From the NCBI GenBank assembly GCA_021736565.1, contig JAIPFO010000010.1, forward strand, positions 1 to 22,405: DNA of 22,405 nt, given 5' to 3'. The position numbers and the translations under genes were made by a program. Below, one piece after another: positions 7,823 to 15,257 of the stretch. The notes below the pieces were generated by a model. That model was not told the origin of the DNA. It did not search any database and saw nothing but the letters and a program-made list of their open reading frames with translations. This DNA comes from Phycisphaerae bacterium. GTDB taxonomy: Bacteria; Planctomycetota; Phycisphaerae; Sedimentisphaerales; SM23-30. Each line of letters starts with the position of its first letter. Position 1 is the stretch's first letter.

Positions 7823-9949
7823 TTACTGCTTCTCTGGTAGTGTATAACTACATATTTTCTCTTTGCCGGTCATCACTGCGATGGTTCCGGCGGCCAGGGC
7901 TTCCATTTCCAGCGATCCGGCAAAGACGATCACTGGTGCCAATCGTCCTACCTGCCGTCGCAGCTCTTTTGTGATCAGTTTACTGCGTGAAAGCCCGCCG
8001 GTCAAGATAATCGCGTCAAGATTGCACCCGGCCCCTACATAAGCGGCCCCAATCGCTCTGGCGATCTGATAAATCATGGCCTGGACGACCTGCCGGGCCT
8101 TCTGGTCGCCCTGGTCGATTCTTTCTTCGATGACTTCCATCCGGTCTTCACCGAGATAGGAAACCAATCCGCCCCGTTTGCTCAGTTCCTGTTTCAGCTG
8201 GTCTTTGGTAAATTCCCCTGAATAGCACAGATCGATAAGCTCATCGGTGGGTAATTGCCCGGCCCGTTGAGGGGTAAATGGCCCGCCGCCCAACAGGGCG
8301 ATGCTGTTATCAACCATTTTACCTTTTACCATGGAGGCGATGGTCATGCCGCCACCCAGATGGGCGATCACCAGGTTCATCTGATCGAGGGGGCGATTTA
8401 GTGATTTGGCGGCCCGGCGGGCTGCCTGGCGAATGTTCAGGGCGTGCGAGGTGCTTTTTCGGGTGATGGGGGCATAGCCGGAGATTTCGGCGATGGGTGA
8501 AAATTCATCAACGATCACCGGGTCAACGGTATAGGCCGGCACGGCAAAATGGCAGGCCAGCTCTGCGGCCACGGGAATCCCCAGGTTACTGGCGTGGTCC
8601 ATCTGGGGATATTTCATGACCGCCGCGTGAAGTTGCTGGTTTATCTCTACGTGGCCGTTTAGGCATTGGGCAATGCAATAGGTGCCGCCGGCGAGCTTTC
8701 CATCAGGGCGGGGCATGAATCCGCCCCGACCGGCTATCGCGTCAATGTGGGTAAAGCCAGAATCGATTAATTCTTTTTTGGCCAGGTCCGAGATTTTCCT
8801 GACCTGGCGGCTTCGCTTTTCTTCAGTATCAATGGCCGCGGTTTCATAGGCCATTTCGGTTTCAAGCAAACATTGTTCATTTTCATAAACGGCCAGCTTG
8901 ATAGAGGTTGAACCGGGGTTTACCGCCAGGACACGAAGTTTTTTTTCTGGAGTGACTGCTTGTTCTGCCCTTTTTTCTTTTTTGGCCTTGTCGCTGCGAT
9001 GAACATAAACGCTACATAGGGCAATCGATTCCAGCCGGGTTTCCAGACTGTCCGACCGTGAGAGGATGATATAGGGTTTAGAGAAGCCTACCGTGATCCC
9101 GGCGATGGAGGCCATCCCGTATTTGGTCATTGAGGCAATGCTTTTGTAGAGAATGTTGGCGGCGTCAATGCCCGGGCACACCAGCACATCTGCCCGGCCG
9201 GCAACCTCCTTGGCGTTTGGAAGGTCAGGCATTCCTTTGGTGACGACGGATATCTGGTCGGTGGCAAGGTCAAACGACAGCGGGCCGCAGACAATCGCGT
9301 TATCCCAATGACGTTTGGCCAGCTCCAGGCCAATGGCCGTGGAGGGCAGCGATGGGATTTGTTTTTCGTTTGCGGATAATATCGCAACTCGCGGGCGTTG
9401 CAGGCCTAAGACTTTCTGAGCGACATCCACGGCATTATCCACCAGGTCCACCATACGGCCAAAGTTACATACCGTGGTCATGCCCGCATCAGTCAATATC
9501 ATAGGACGGCCTTCTCCGATAGGGGCCGCGTCGAAGATGCTGGTCAAGCTCACCGTGGGTCTGTCTGCCAGCTTGAGCATGTGGCGATTGATGATCGGTG
9601 TGGAAATACCCCCTTTGAGGATCATGTCAATACCGCCGGCCTTGACTCTCTCGACCGTCACCTGGCCGGCCTCTTCATCATTTTGAGCGTTAATGATATC
9701 CTGAGGGTCAATGTCGATTTCTAATTCCGCTGCCAAATGGATGATTTTTTCTTTTTGTCCGACCAGAATTGCCCGGGTGATAATCCCATGGTCTCTGGCA
9801 GATTCAACCAGCCGAAGGTCTTCAATGCGGTCACCACCGGGAACGATGACCGTTGTGCCGGGTAATTTTCCGGCAATCTCGACCAGGTCTGTTACCGATT
9901 CAGGGAACTGTTCTTCGGTGGTTTCAGTTGTGTGAAGATTTTTTTGCAT
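7823..9949 (-). CDS. Fused phosphate butyryltransferase (Ptb) and butyrate kinase (Buk)
   Basis: One uninterrupted frame of 708 aa carries two enzymes. Residues about 15-315 are a phosphate acyltransferase of the Ptb type, with KGGISTP at 112-118 and GEGRPMILTDAGM at 145-157. A charged linker follows (about 318-336, HRSDKAKKEKRAEQ). Residues about 338-700 are an acetokinase-family butyrate kinase, with the phosphate-binding NPGSTSIKLAVY at 344-355, AHLGGGMTIA at 529-538, GPFTPQRAGQLP at 556-567, TGGLS at 650-654 and a GSLEMEALA segment near 678. Ptb converts butyryl-CoA or a branched acyl-CoA to acyl phosphate, and Buk makes ATP plus the acid. The two are normally separate genes of about 300 and 355 residues. 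The fusion would keep the acyl phosphate close to the kinase. Substrate (butyrate versus isobutyrate/isovalerate) is not decidable from sequence. Confidence 0.95.
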   Translation of the reverse strand: MQKNLHTTETTEEQFPESVTDLVEIAGKLPGTTVIVPGGDRIEDLRLVESARDHGIITRAILVGQKEKIIHLAAELEIDIDPQDIINAQNDEEAGQVTVERVKAGGIDMILKGGISTPIINRHMLKLADRPTVSLTSIFDAAPIGEGRPMILTDAGMTTVCNFGRMVDLVDNAVDVAQKVLGLQRPRVAILSANEKQIPSLPSTAIGLELAKRHWDNAIVCGPLSFDLATDQISVVTKGMPDLPNAKEVAGRADVLVCPGIDAANILYKSIASMTKYGMASIAGITVGFSKPYIILSRSDSLETRLESIALCSVYVHRSDKAKKEKRAEQAVTPEKKLRVLAVNPGSTSIKLAVYENEQCLLETEMAYETAAIDTEEKRSRQVRKISDLAKKELIDSGFTHIDAIAGRGGFMPRPDGKLAGGTYCIAQCLNGHVEINQQLHAAVMKYPQMDHASNLGIPVAAELACHFAVPAYTVDPVIVDEFSPIAEISGYAPITRKSTSHALNIRQAARRAAKSLNRPLDQMNLVIAHLGGGMTIASMVKGKMVDNSIALLGGGPFTPQRAGQLPTDELIDLCYSGEFTKDQLKQELSKRGGLVSYLGEDRMEVIEERIDQGDQKARQVVQAMIYQIARAIGAAYVGAGCNLDAIILTGGLSRSKLITKELRRQVGRLAPVIVFAGSLEMEALAAGTIAVMTGKEKICSYTLPEKQ

Positions 9950-10020
9950 GGCAGGGTTCTGAAAAAATGGTATAGATATGACGTATTATGAGCAGGCATA
10001 ACTGCCAACAATGAAATTGT

Positions 10021-10120
10021 GACTCTCGCGTTAAAAAACGATTTTCGTATCTAAATCAGCCTTTAAGGTGCGAAAAAGGGGTATCAAATCCCGGCGCGCC
10101 GGGAATGACGCTGGCGCCAA
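10021..10120 (+). repeat. Intergenic repeat, type 1, copy C
   Basis: The copy starts GACTCTCGCGTTAAAA, has the inner stem GATTT/AAATC and CCTTTAAGGTGCGAAAA, then an inserted CCCGGC/GCCGGG hairpin, and ends TGACGCTGGCGCCAA. The base of its stem is TCGC/GCGA, where copies D and E have CCGC/GCGG. It lies between the ptb-buk start and the end of the FG-GAP gene. Confidence 0.8.
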
Positions 10121-10143
10121 TTGTATATCGTAGCAGGGGTGCT

Positions 10144-11319
10144 TTATTTCAGCCAGCTAATAACGAATTGATGCAAGTCTGTAAATGTGACCTGACTGCT
10201 ATGGTCAATATCCGACCAGTTGCACCAGTTATTGTCAGGGGTACAGGGGGTGGTCGTTTGCCACTGATGGGCAAACAGGGCGAAGTCGTTTATATTGACG
10301 GTGTGATCGCTGTCCAGGTCGCCGGGGATGCGAATCCCCTGGTAGAGGTAAACCTTGCCCCCGTAGGCCCCGATCACCACGTCGAGATAGCCATCGTTCG
10401 TCCAGTCGCAGACAAACGGGCGGGAACGCGGTGAGCCGGGCAGGTCTATTTCGATGCCATTGGCCGTCATGGCGGTATAACCCGCAAAGGCCGGGGCGGC
10501 ATCCGTGCCGATATTGGCATAGAGGAGCAGCTGGCCATTCGTGTTGCCGCTGAGGATGTCTTTTTTTCCATCGTTGTTCAGGTCGCCGATAACGGGGCTG
10601 GAACGACCACCGGTTATGATCAGCGGCGTACTATTGGCCTGGGCATAGTGTTGCGATGGATAGTCCGGGGCGTCATCGGTGCCCGCATTGAGAAAGAGAC
10701 TGATTTTTCCGCTGAGGTCGCCTGAAACGAGATCTCTTTTGCCGTCATTATTCCAGTCCACCAGGGAGGGGGTCGCACGACTGCCCACACTAATGTCACT
10801 TTTGTTACCGGGCGGTCCAACGGTCAAATAGGTACCGCTGTCGAATGTTGGATTCGTATCGTCGGGATCGGTGCTGTTATTGATGAAGATCTTTATCTTG
10901 CCCAGGGCCTCCCCGATCAGCAGGTCTTTGCGATGGTCATCATTCCAGTATACCACCCGGGGGAAGCAGCCTAAACAGCCGCTTGATGTGCATTGGAGGT
11001 CTGAGGTCGCCCCGCCGGGATCTTTGACCTGGGCGTAAAACCAGTGGGTAAAGAGGGGGGCTGCGGTCGTACCGGAATTCAGATATATTCGGACCTTGCC
11101 GGCATATCCGCCGCTACCTTCGCCCACGATCAGGTCGATTTGCCCGTCATTGTTCCAATCGGCGGTGCTGGGAACCGAATATCCGTTGGTAATAATGTCA
11201 GAGTCGACGGCCTGAACAATTTCCTCTTTGCTTAGATTAAACCAGGGTTGGGCTGACGATAGTGAGCATGTGGTCAGGATTAAGATGGATGAGATAAAAA
11301 ACACTAAAACAGGTTTCAT
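10144..11319 (-). CDS. Secreted FG-GAP (VCBS) repeat protein with C-terminal dockerin-like domain
   Basis: I place the start at ATG 11319, giving 391 aa beginning MKPVLVFFISSILILTTCS. An upstream in-frame TTG at 11334 would add five residues but leaves a worse signal peptide. The hydrophobic stretch and SSAQ predict secretion. At least five FG-GAP-type calcium motifs follow, for example DWNNDGQIDLIVG, DWNNDGKRDLVSG, DLNNDGKKDILSG and DWTNDGYLDVVIG, consistent with a beta-propeller. The last 60 residues hold two dockerin-type loops (DLDSDHTVNINDFALFAHQW and DIDHSSQVTFTDLHQF) ending in WLK. In Phycisphaerae and other planctomycetes such endings are common on exported proteins; cohesin partners are not evident here. 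The protein probably acts outside the cell in binding or recognition. Confidence 0.88.
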   Translation of the reverse strand: MKPVLVFFISSILILTTCSLSSAQPWFNLSKEEIVQAVDSDIITNGYSVPSTADWNNDGQIDLIVGEGSGGYAGKVRIYLNSGTTAAPLFTHWFYAQVKDPGGATSDLQCTSSGCLGCFPRVVYWNDDHRKDLLIGEALGKIKIFINNSTDPDDTNPTFDSGTYLTVGPPGNKSDISVGSRATPSLVDWNNDGKRDLVSGDLSGKISLFLNAGTDDAPDYPSQHYAQANSTPLIITGGRSSPVIGDLNNDGKKDILSGNTNGQLLLYANIGTDAAPAFAGYTAMTANGIEIDLPGSPRSRPFVCDWTNDGYLDVVIGAYGGKVYLYQGIRIPGDLDSDHTVNINDFALFAHQWQTTTPCTPDNNWCNWSDIDHSSQVTFTDLHQFVISWLK

Positions 11320-11347
11320 GGTATTAATCTTCAATTATCAGTTGGGG

Positions 11348-11449
11348 TTGGCATCAGCGTCATATCCCGATTGATCGGGACTTGGAGTCTATTTTCCGCA
11401 GCTAAAAGATGATTTTAAAGACGTAAAACACCTTTTGACGCGGGAATCT
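11348..11449 (-). repeat. Intergenic repeat, type 1, copy D (reverse)
   Basis: On the minus strand it reads GATTCCCGCGTCAAAAGG, then TAAAATCA, GCTGCGGAAA, an inserted CCCGAT/ATCGGGA hairpin and the end TGACGCTGATGCCAA. It lies within 30 bases upstream of the FG-GAP gene start, so it could be part of that gene's 5' leader. Confidence 0.8.
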
Positions 11450-11507
11450 TGGTCAACCTTAACTATACAATAATAGCCATATAAAGTCAATGAAAATGAC
11501 GATGTGT

Positions 11508-11555
11508 TAAAAGGAGGGGGGCAGGGGCAGGGCGTAATCTTTTGAAAGAGGGGGG
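11508..11555 (-). terminator. C-rich tail after the endopeptidase gene (G-rich on plus strand)
   Basis: Just past the stop of the endopeptidase gene, the minus strand has long C runs (plus strand GGAGGGGGGCAGGGGCAGGG at 11513-11532, then GAGGGGGG at 11548-11555). No hairpin plus T tract is visible. On the transcript this would be a C-rich, G-poor tail suited to Rho loading; on the DNA plus strand it could form a G-quadruplex. Both are inferences. Confidence 0.3.
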
Positions 11556-12023
11556 TTACTTTTCTGGGGTGATCTCTTTGAGGATTTCGTTTATATAATC
11601 GGGTATTTTCGCCATGAGGGTCTCTGTCAGGTGCATTTGCTGTATGATCGCTTCCGGCTCGATCCCGAAAAATACCACCTCATCGGGGCATTCACCGAGT
11701 TGCTGCGATAATTCGATGACTTTGATTATATCGACTTCATGTAGAGATAGATGAGCCAGTTTTTTTACGGTATTGACCTGGTCAGGGGTAAAGCGTTTGA
11801 TCGTCCCGGGTTCCAGGCTCATGAGGGCACAGTCGATTATTATAGCTTTCTTTTTGTTCGCAATGTAGTGCAAAAGTTGCATGCCGCCGGTGCCGCCATC
11901 CATAAAGTTTACGTCGGGGTAACTATCGGCCTGCTTTTGAAGTTCTTCGATTAAGTGAGTACCGATGCCTTCGTCACCCATAAGAGGGTTGCCCAGTCCG
12001 AGAATGATTGTGTCTTTGTTCAT
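11556..12023 (-). CDS. [NiFe] hydrogenase maturation endopeptidase (HybD/HycI-type)
   Basis: The 155-aa protein starts MNKDTIILGLGNPLMGDEGIG, the diagnostic N-terminus of the M52 hydrogenase maturation proteases. The nickel-sensing residues match the family: Glu18 in the GDEG motif, Asp64 in IIIDCALM and His95 in LSLHEVD. The conserved DGGTGG lies at 42-47. These enzymes remove the C-terminal tail of the hydrogenase large subunit after nickel insertion. The gene follows hydA by 117 bases on the same strand, so HydA is the obvious substrate, with cleavage expected after His427. A strong hairpin lies between the two genes and may lower its expression relative to the structural subunits. Confidence 0.95.
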   Translation of the reverse strand: MNKDTIILGLGNPLMGDEGIGTHLIEELQKQADSYPDVNFMDGGTGGMQLLHYIANKKKAIIIDCALMSLEPGTIKRFTPDQVNTVKKLAHLSLHEVDIIKVIELSQQLGECPDEVVFFGIEPEAIIQQMHLTETLMAKIPDYINEILKEITPEK

Positions 12024-12064
12024 GGAAATTGTCTTTCATGCATTGTGTGGGCATGCAATTAGAA

Positions 12065-12100
12065 AAGCCTCCCATAATTCAAATGTATTATGGGAGGCTT
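12065..12100 (-). terminator. 14-bp perfect hairpin between hydA and the endopeptidase gene
   Basis: AAGCCTCCCATAAT (12065-12078) and ATTATGGGAGGCTT (12087-12100) are perfectly complementary around an 8-base loop. On the minus strand the stem is followed by TTTTCTAATT, a short T-rich run. It may be a partial terminator or an mRNA-stabilising structure between the two genes. Confidence 0.65.
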
Positions 12101-12140
12101 GAATATTCATTGTTCAGTTGCTTTAAGCAACACGGTCTGC

Positions 12141-13448
12141 CTACTTAACGAACTCGACATTGAGCATATGGGTTGAGCAGGAAACACATGGGTCATAAGA
12201 GCGAACCAGCATTTCCAAACCCTGGCGCAAGGCGTCTTCGCCCTGGTCCATAAATTCAGGCACATATTTTTCAAAGTCATGCTGAATATTGGCGTGATTC
12301 TGATTGGTCGGAATACAGAGATTACCACCCAGGCAGATACCATTATCGTCGAACTCATAGCTGTGGAACAGAATGCCGCGAGGGGCTTCCACCGCGGCAT
12401 AGCCTTTACCAGCCTTGGGTTTGACGTCAACTTTTTCCTGCTTGATCCCTTGGGTCAGCAGTTTGTCAATGATTTCAAGGGCTTTTTCAACTACGTGGGC
12501 CGATTCAACCAACTGGGCAACACTGTTCATGAAGGGGTTGCAACAGCCTTTTGTCAGGCCGAATTTCCCTTCAACAACTTTAGCCAGAGGTGAAAGGTGT
12601 TCAGCATTGTTGTTATAACGTGCCAGGGCACCCACCGCGTAGGACTTGCGATGCCATTTACCCCATTTAGCCGTCGATTGTGCGACAACATATTCATTCG
12701 CGACTGATTCCCACTGATTGACCGGTGTGCCTTCATCCAGATCTGTTGTGACAATGTCACCATGGTAGAAGGTGTATTGAGCCGGGTTCATATTACCTAG
12801 CGATACGTATTCGGTGTCTCTCTCGAAGGCGGGCAGTTTATCGGCCACGCTCAGGACGACTTCGACGATGGTGACCAGGTCTGCGACGATATCCTTGAGG
12901 CTGCCGGCCAGGTCTTTCAGTTGTTTTTCACTGGGAACCTGGCTCATGCCACCAGGGATCAGGGTCACCGGGTGTGTAATTCTACCGGCGATCAGTTCGG
13001 ACCATTTATTGGCCACTCGATGGGCCTTGATGATCGTCAATACCGCATCGGGCGCGGCCGAGACCAGCGGAACAACGGACTTTGCGCCGAACAGGTCCGG
13101 GGCCACCAGGTAGCCCACGTGTAAAACGTGACTCTGAAGTTGCTCGGAAAAGTGCATCAGCAAGCGGATCATGTCGGTTTGTTCAGTCACTTCCAGTCCC
13201 AGGGCGTCTTCCACTGCTTTTGTCGCTACAAGTGAGTGACTGATCGAGCAGATGCCGCAGATACGACTGACGATGGTCTGGATGTCGTCATACTTTCGCC
13301 CGCGAATCATCGCTTCAAAGAAACGGGGTGCTTCGGGAACCTGCCATTCGACCTTCTCCACCGTGCCGTTGGTCGCATTAACGACAATATTGCCATGGCC
13401 TTCAACACGGGTGAGATGTTTTACGTTGATATCTATATTTTTGCTCAT
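12141..13448 (-). CDS. hydA: [NiFe] hydrogenase large (alpha) subunit, group 3b-type
   Basis: The 435-aa protein carries both nickel-binding motifs: RICGICSISH at residues 62-71 (Cys64, Cys67) and DPCVSCSTH at 419-427 (Cys421, Cys424). After His427 an eight-residue tail, MLNVEFVK, remains for removal by the maturation endopeptidase encoded next door. The subunit holds the Ni-Fe(CN)2CO site that cleaves or forms H2. Its length and the gene order hydB-hydG-hydD-hydA match the cytoplasmic group 3b bifunctional hydrogenases (sulfhydrogenases) described in Pyrococcus. The ATG overlaps the hydD stop codon as ATGA, indicating tight translational coupling. Subgroup assignment rests on operon composition and should be confirmed by phylogeny. 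Confidence 0.95.
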   Translation of the reverse strand: MSKNIDINVKHLTRVEGHGNIVVNATNGTVEKVEWQVPEAPRFFEAMIRGRKYDDIQTIVSRICGICSISHSLVATKAVEDALGLEVTEQTDMIRLLMHFSEQLQSHVLHVGYLVAPDLFGAKSVVPLVSAAPDAVLTIIKAHRVANKWSELIAGRITHPVTLIPGGMSQVPSEKQLKDLAGSLKDIVADLVTIVEVVLSVADKLPAFERDTEYVSLGNMNPAQYTFYHGDIVTTDLDEGTPVNQWESVANEYVVAQSTAKWGKWHRKSYAVGALARYNNNAEHLSPLAKVVEGKFGLTKGCCNPFMNSVAQLVESAHVVEKALEIIDKLLTQGIKQEKVDVKPKAGKGYAAVEAPRGILFHSYEFDDNGICLGGNLCIPTNQNHANIQHDFEKYVPEFMDQGEDALRQGLEMLVRSYDPCVSCSTHMLNVEFVK

Positions 13449-14191
13449 AAAGTTGGCCCCTGTTTGCTTCCAAATAATACCATTCTACTTTTCAAATCTT
13501 CAACGGTTAAGCCGTATTTTTCAAAGACGTCTTTAGCGGCATCGACATTCGGGTTATCGACATAACCCCGACAGCCGAAGCAACGATTATTAGCCGATGG
13601 ACATCTGGCGCCGCAGCCGGCACGCGTGATCGGGCCGAGGCACTGCTCGCTATATTCCCAGCGACATATGTTTCCTTTCGCTTTGCATTCAACACAAACC
13701 GGATAGTCCGGAATTTCCGGCGTTTTCCCGATCAGCAAACTACGCAGGACATAAGTGAGCTCGTCATGTTCGACCGGGCAACCTTGAATTTTAAAATCGA
13801 CTTTAACGACTTCATCGACCGCTTTGGTCATGGCCGTTTCAAGGTGCGGCATGTCCGCCGCATCGCCATAGACACATTTCTTAACATCATTCAGGTCAAA
13901 ATTATTCTTTAGTTTGTTGACCCCGCCGATCGAGGCACACGCACCCAGCGCGATCAAAATAGATGCTTTACTGCGAATGTCTTTAATACGTTCTTCATCT
14001 TCGGGCCGGGTAATGGACCCTTCGATAATGGCGATATCATACGCTTCGCTCTGTTCGCTCATGGCCTCACGCCATTCGACTACATCCACAACGCCCAGCA
14101 GGTCAAGAATTTCTTCTTCCAGGTTGACGATCTGCAGCTGGCATCCTTCGCAGCAGGCAAAATCAAATATTGCGACTCTTGGTTTACTCAT
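13445..14191 (-). CDS. hydD: [NiFe] hydrogenase small (delta) subunit, group 3b-type
   Basis: I choose ATG 14191, giving 248 aa starting MSKPRVAIFDFACCEGCQ. This start has GGAGG about nine bases upstream and lies one base after the hydG stop. A longer frame from 14299 would overlap hydG by about 100 bases and adds no family sequence. The proximal cluster motif is FACCEGC (Cys14, Cys17), with later ligands in GACAS and GCPVEH. A cysteine-rich C-terminal half (PVCVECKAKGNICRW, QCLGP, CGARCP, RCFGCRG) would hold the medial and distal [4Fe-4S] clusters. It relays electrons from the NiFe site in HydA to HydG/HydB. There is no Tat signal, so the complex is cytoplasmic. Confidence 0.94.
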   Translation of the reverse strand: MSKPRVAIFDFACCEGCQLQIVNLEEEILDLLGVVDVVEWREAMSEQSEAYDIAIIEGSITRPEDEERIKDIRSKASILIALGACASIGGVNKLKNNFDLNDVKKCVYGDAADMPHLETAMTKAVDEVVKVDFKIQGCPVEHDELTYVLRSLLIGKTPEIPDYPVCVECKAKGNICRWEYSEQCLGPITRAGCGARCPSANNRCFGCRGYVDNPNVDAAKDVFEKYGLTVEDLKSRMVLFGSKQGPTL

Positions 14192-14192
14192 C

Positions 14193-15029
14193 TTATATGG
14201 CCTCCGGAATATCGGACAAATCGGAATAACGGAATACCGGACCACTTTGACAGGCATAGTGGTGGTTAATCTGACAATGGCCACATTTGCCAACGCCACA
14301 TTTCATTCTTCGTTCCAGGTTTACAAATATATTTTCATTGGATACATTGGCCTGCTCTAAGGACATGATGACAAATTTATACATGATCGGCGGACCGCAG
14401 ATCAGCGAAATGGCATTCGCCAGGTCGATATCGATCTGGTTCATGATCGTGGTGACCACCCCGACATTACCCGACCATTCGGGATGGGGTTTGTCGATCG
14501 TTTCAAGGAGTTGGACTTTGTCATTTTGGGCCCATCTGGCCAACTGATCCTGATAGAGCCGCTGCTCGAAACTGGCGGCACCGAACAGAATGGCCACTTT
14601 CCCAAAATCCTCAGGCTTGTCCAGGACATAGTTGATCAACGACCGCTGGGGCACCAGGCCGATGCCGCCACAGATAAAGACCAGGTCTTTGCCTTTCATG
14701 TCCTCCAGGGGATATCCATGGCCAAGGGGGCCGCGAATGCCAAGCTTATCGCCTTCTTTCATCGCATGGATCGCATTGGTAACCCGGCCGATCTTTCGGA
14801 CGACCAGGTCAAAGCCACTTTTGGTTGGCGAGGAGGTGTTTGAAATCGGTGCTTCGCCAATACCCGCGACCGATACTTCCACAAACTGACCCGGCATGTG
14901 GCCGAGTTCCTTTCCAGAATCCAGCTCAAGATGCAGAAACAACTCTGTTTCATTCATGTGTTGCATCCTGGTGATCGTGGCCAGCTCAGGCAGATAAATA
15001 TCTTTTTCGCCACAGCAACATTCACTCAT
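14193..15029 (-). CDS. hydG: Hydrogenase gamma subunit, FAD/NAD(P)-binding
   Basis: The 278-aa protein belongs to the ferredoxin-NADP reductase/PyrK-like family. Residues about 10-105 form the FAD domain (HMPGQFVEVS, GEAPISNTS). The NAD(P) domain has CGGIGLVPQRSL and later SLICGPPIMY. The C-terminus has a [2Fe-2S] motif, RRMKCGVGKCGHCQ, with a further Cys in YACQSG. It connects the hydrogenase to NAD(P)(H). The N-terminus MSECCCGEKD carries three adjacent cysteines of unknown role. The gene is separated from hydB by 227 bases filled with repeat elements, unlike the near-zero gaps on its downstream side. Confidence 0.93.
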   Translation of the reverse strand: MSECCCGEKDIYLPELATITRMQHMNETELFLHLELDSGKELGHMPGQFVEVSVAGIGEAPISNTSSPTKSGFDLVVRKIGRVTNAIHAMKEGDKLGIRGPLGHGYPLEDMKGKDLVFICGGIGLVPQRSLINYVLDKPEDFGKVAILFGAASFEQRLYQDQLARWAQNDKVQLLETIDKPHPEWSGNVGVVTTIMNQIDIDLANAISLICGPPIMYKFVIMSLEQANVSNENIFVNLERRMKCGVGKCGHCQINHHYACQSGPVFRYSDLSDIPEAI

Positions 15030-15043
15030 TGCAATTCTCCAGT

Positions 15044-15136
15044 TAAGACGCCAACGTCATAAGCCTTCCTGATGCCCGTTTTCCGCATTTTAAGGGTGAT
15101 TTTAAAGACGCAAAACGACTTTTGACGCGGGAGTCA
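15044..15136 (-). repeat. Intergenic repeat, type 1, copy E (reverse), within the hydrogenase operon
   Basis: On the minus strand it starts ACTCCCGCGTCAAAAGTCG, continues with CTTTAAAATCACCC and AATGCGGAAAACGGG, and ends TGACGTTGGCGTC. The stem base is CCGC/GCGG. It ends 15 bases before hydG, so it should be present in the hydB-hydG transcript. Confidence 0.82.
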
Positions 15137-15153
15137 GTTAAAATTAAATAATC

Positions 15154-15257
15154 GGGGTCGTTACGCTGAAAGCTAATTCGCCAAAGGCGGGACGCATCAA
15201 TGCGTTGATGAGGTATTCGTATCAACGTGTCAAAATATCTGTGACGCCGATGTCAAC
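15154..15257 (+). repeat. Intergenic repeat, type 2, copy E2
   Basis: It contains GCTAATTCGCCAAAGGCGGG (hairpin CGCC-AAA-GGCG) followed by GACGC, then GTATCAACGTGTCAAAATA, and ends GTGACGCCGATGTCAAC. It aligns with the copy at 16508-16605. It fills the space between the hydB stop and copy E. Confidence 0.65.

Noticed and set aside
14192..14299. Longer hydD frame starting at 14299
   Set aside because: It would overlap hydG by over 100 bases. The ATG at 14191 has GGAGG upstream and starts the family-typical sequence.
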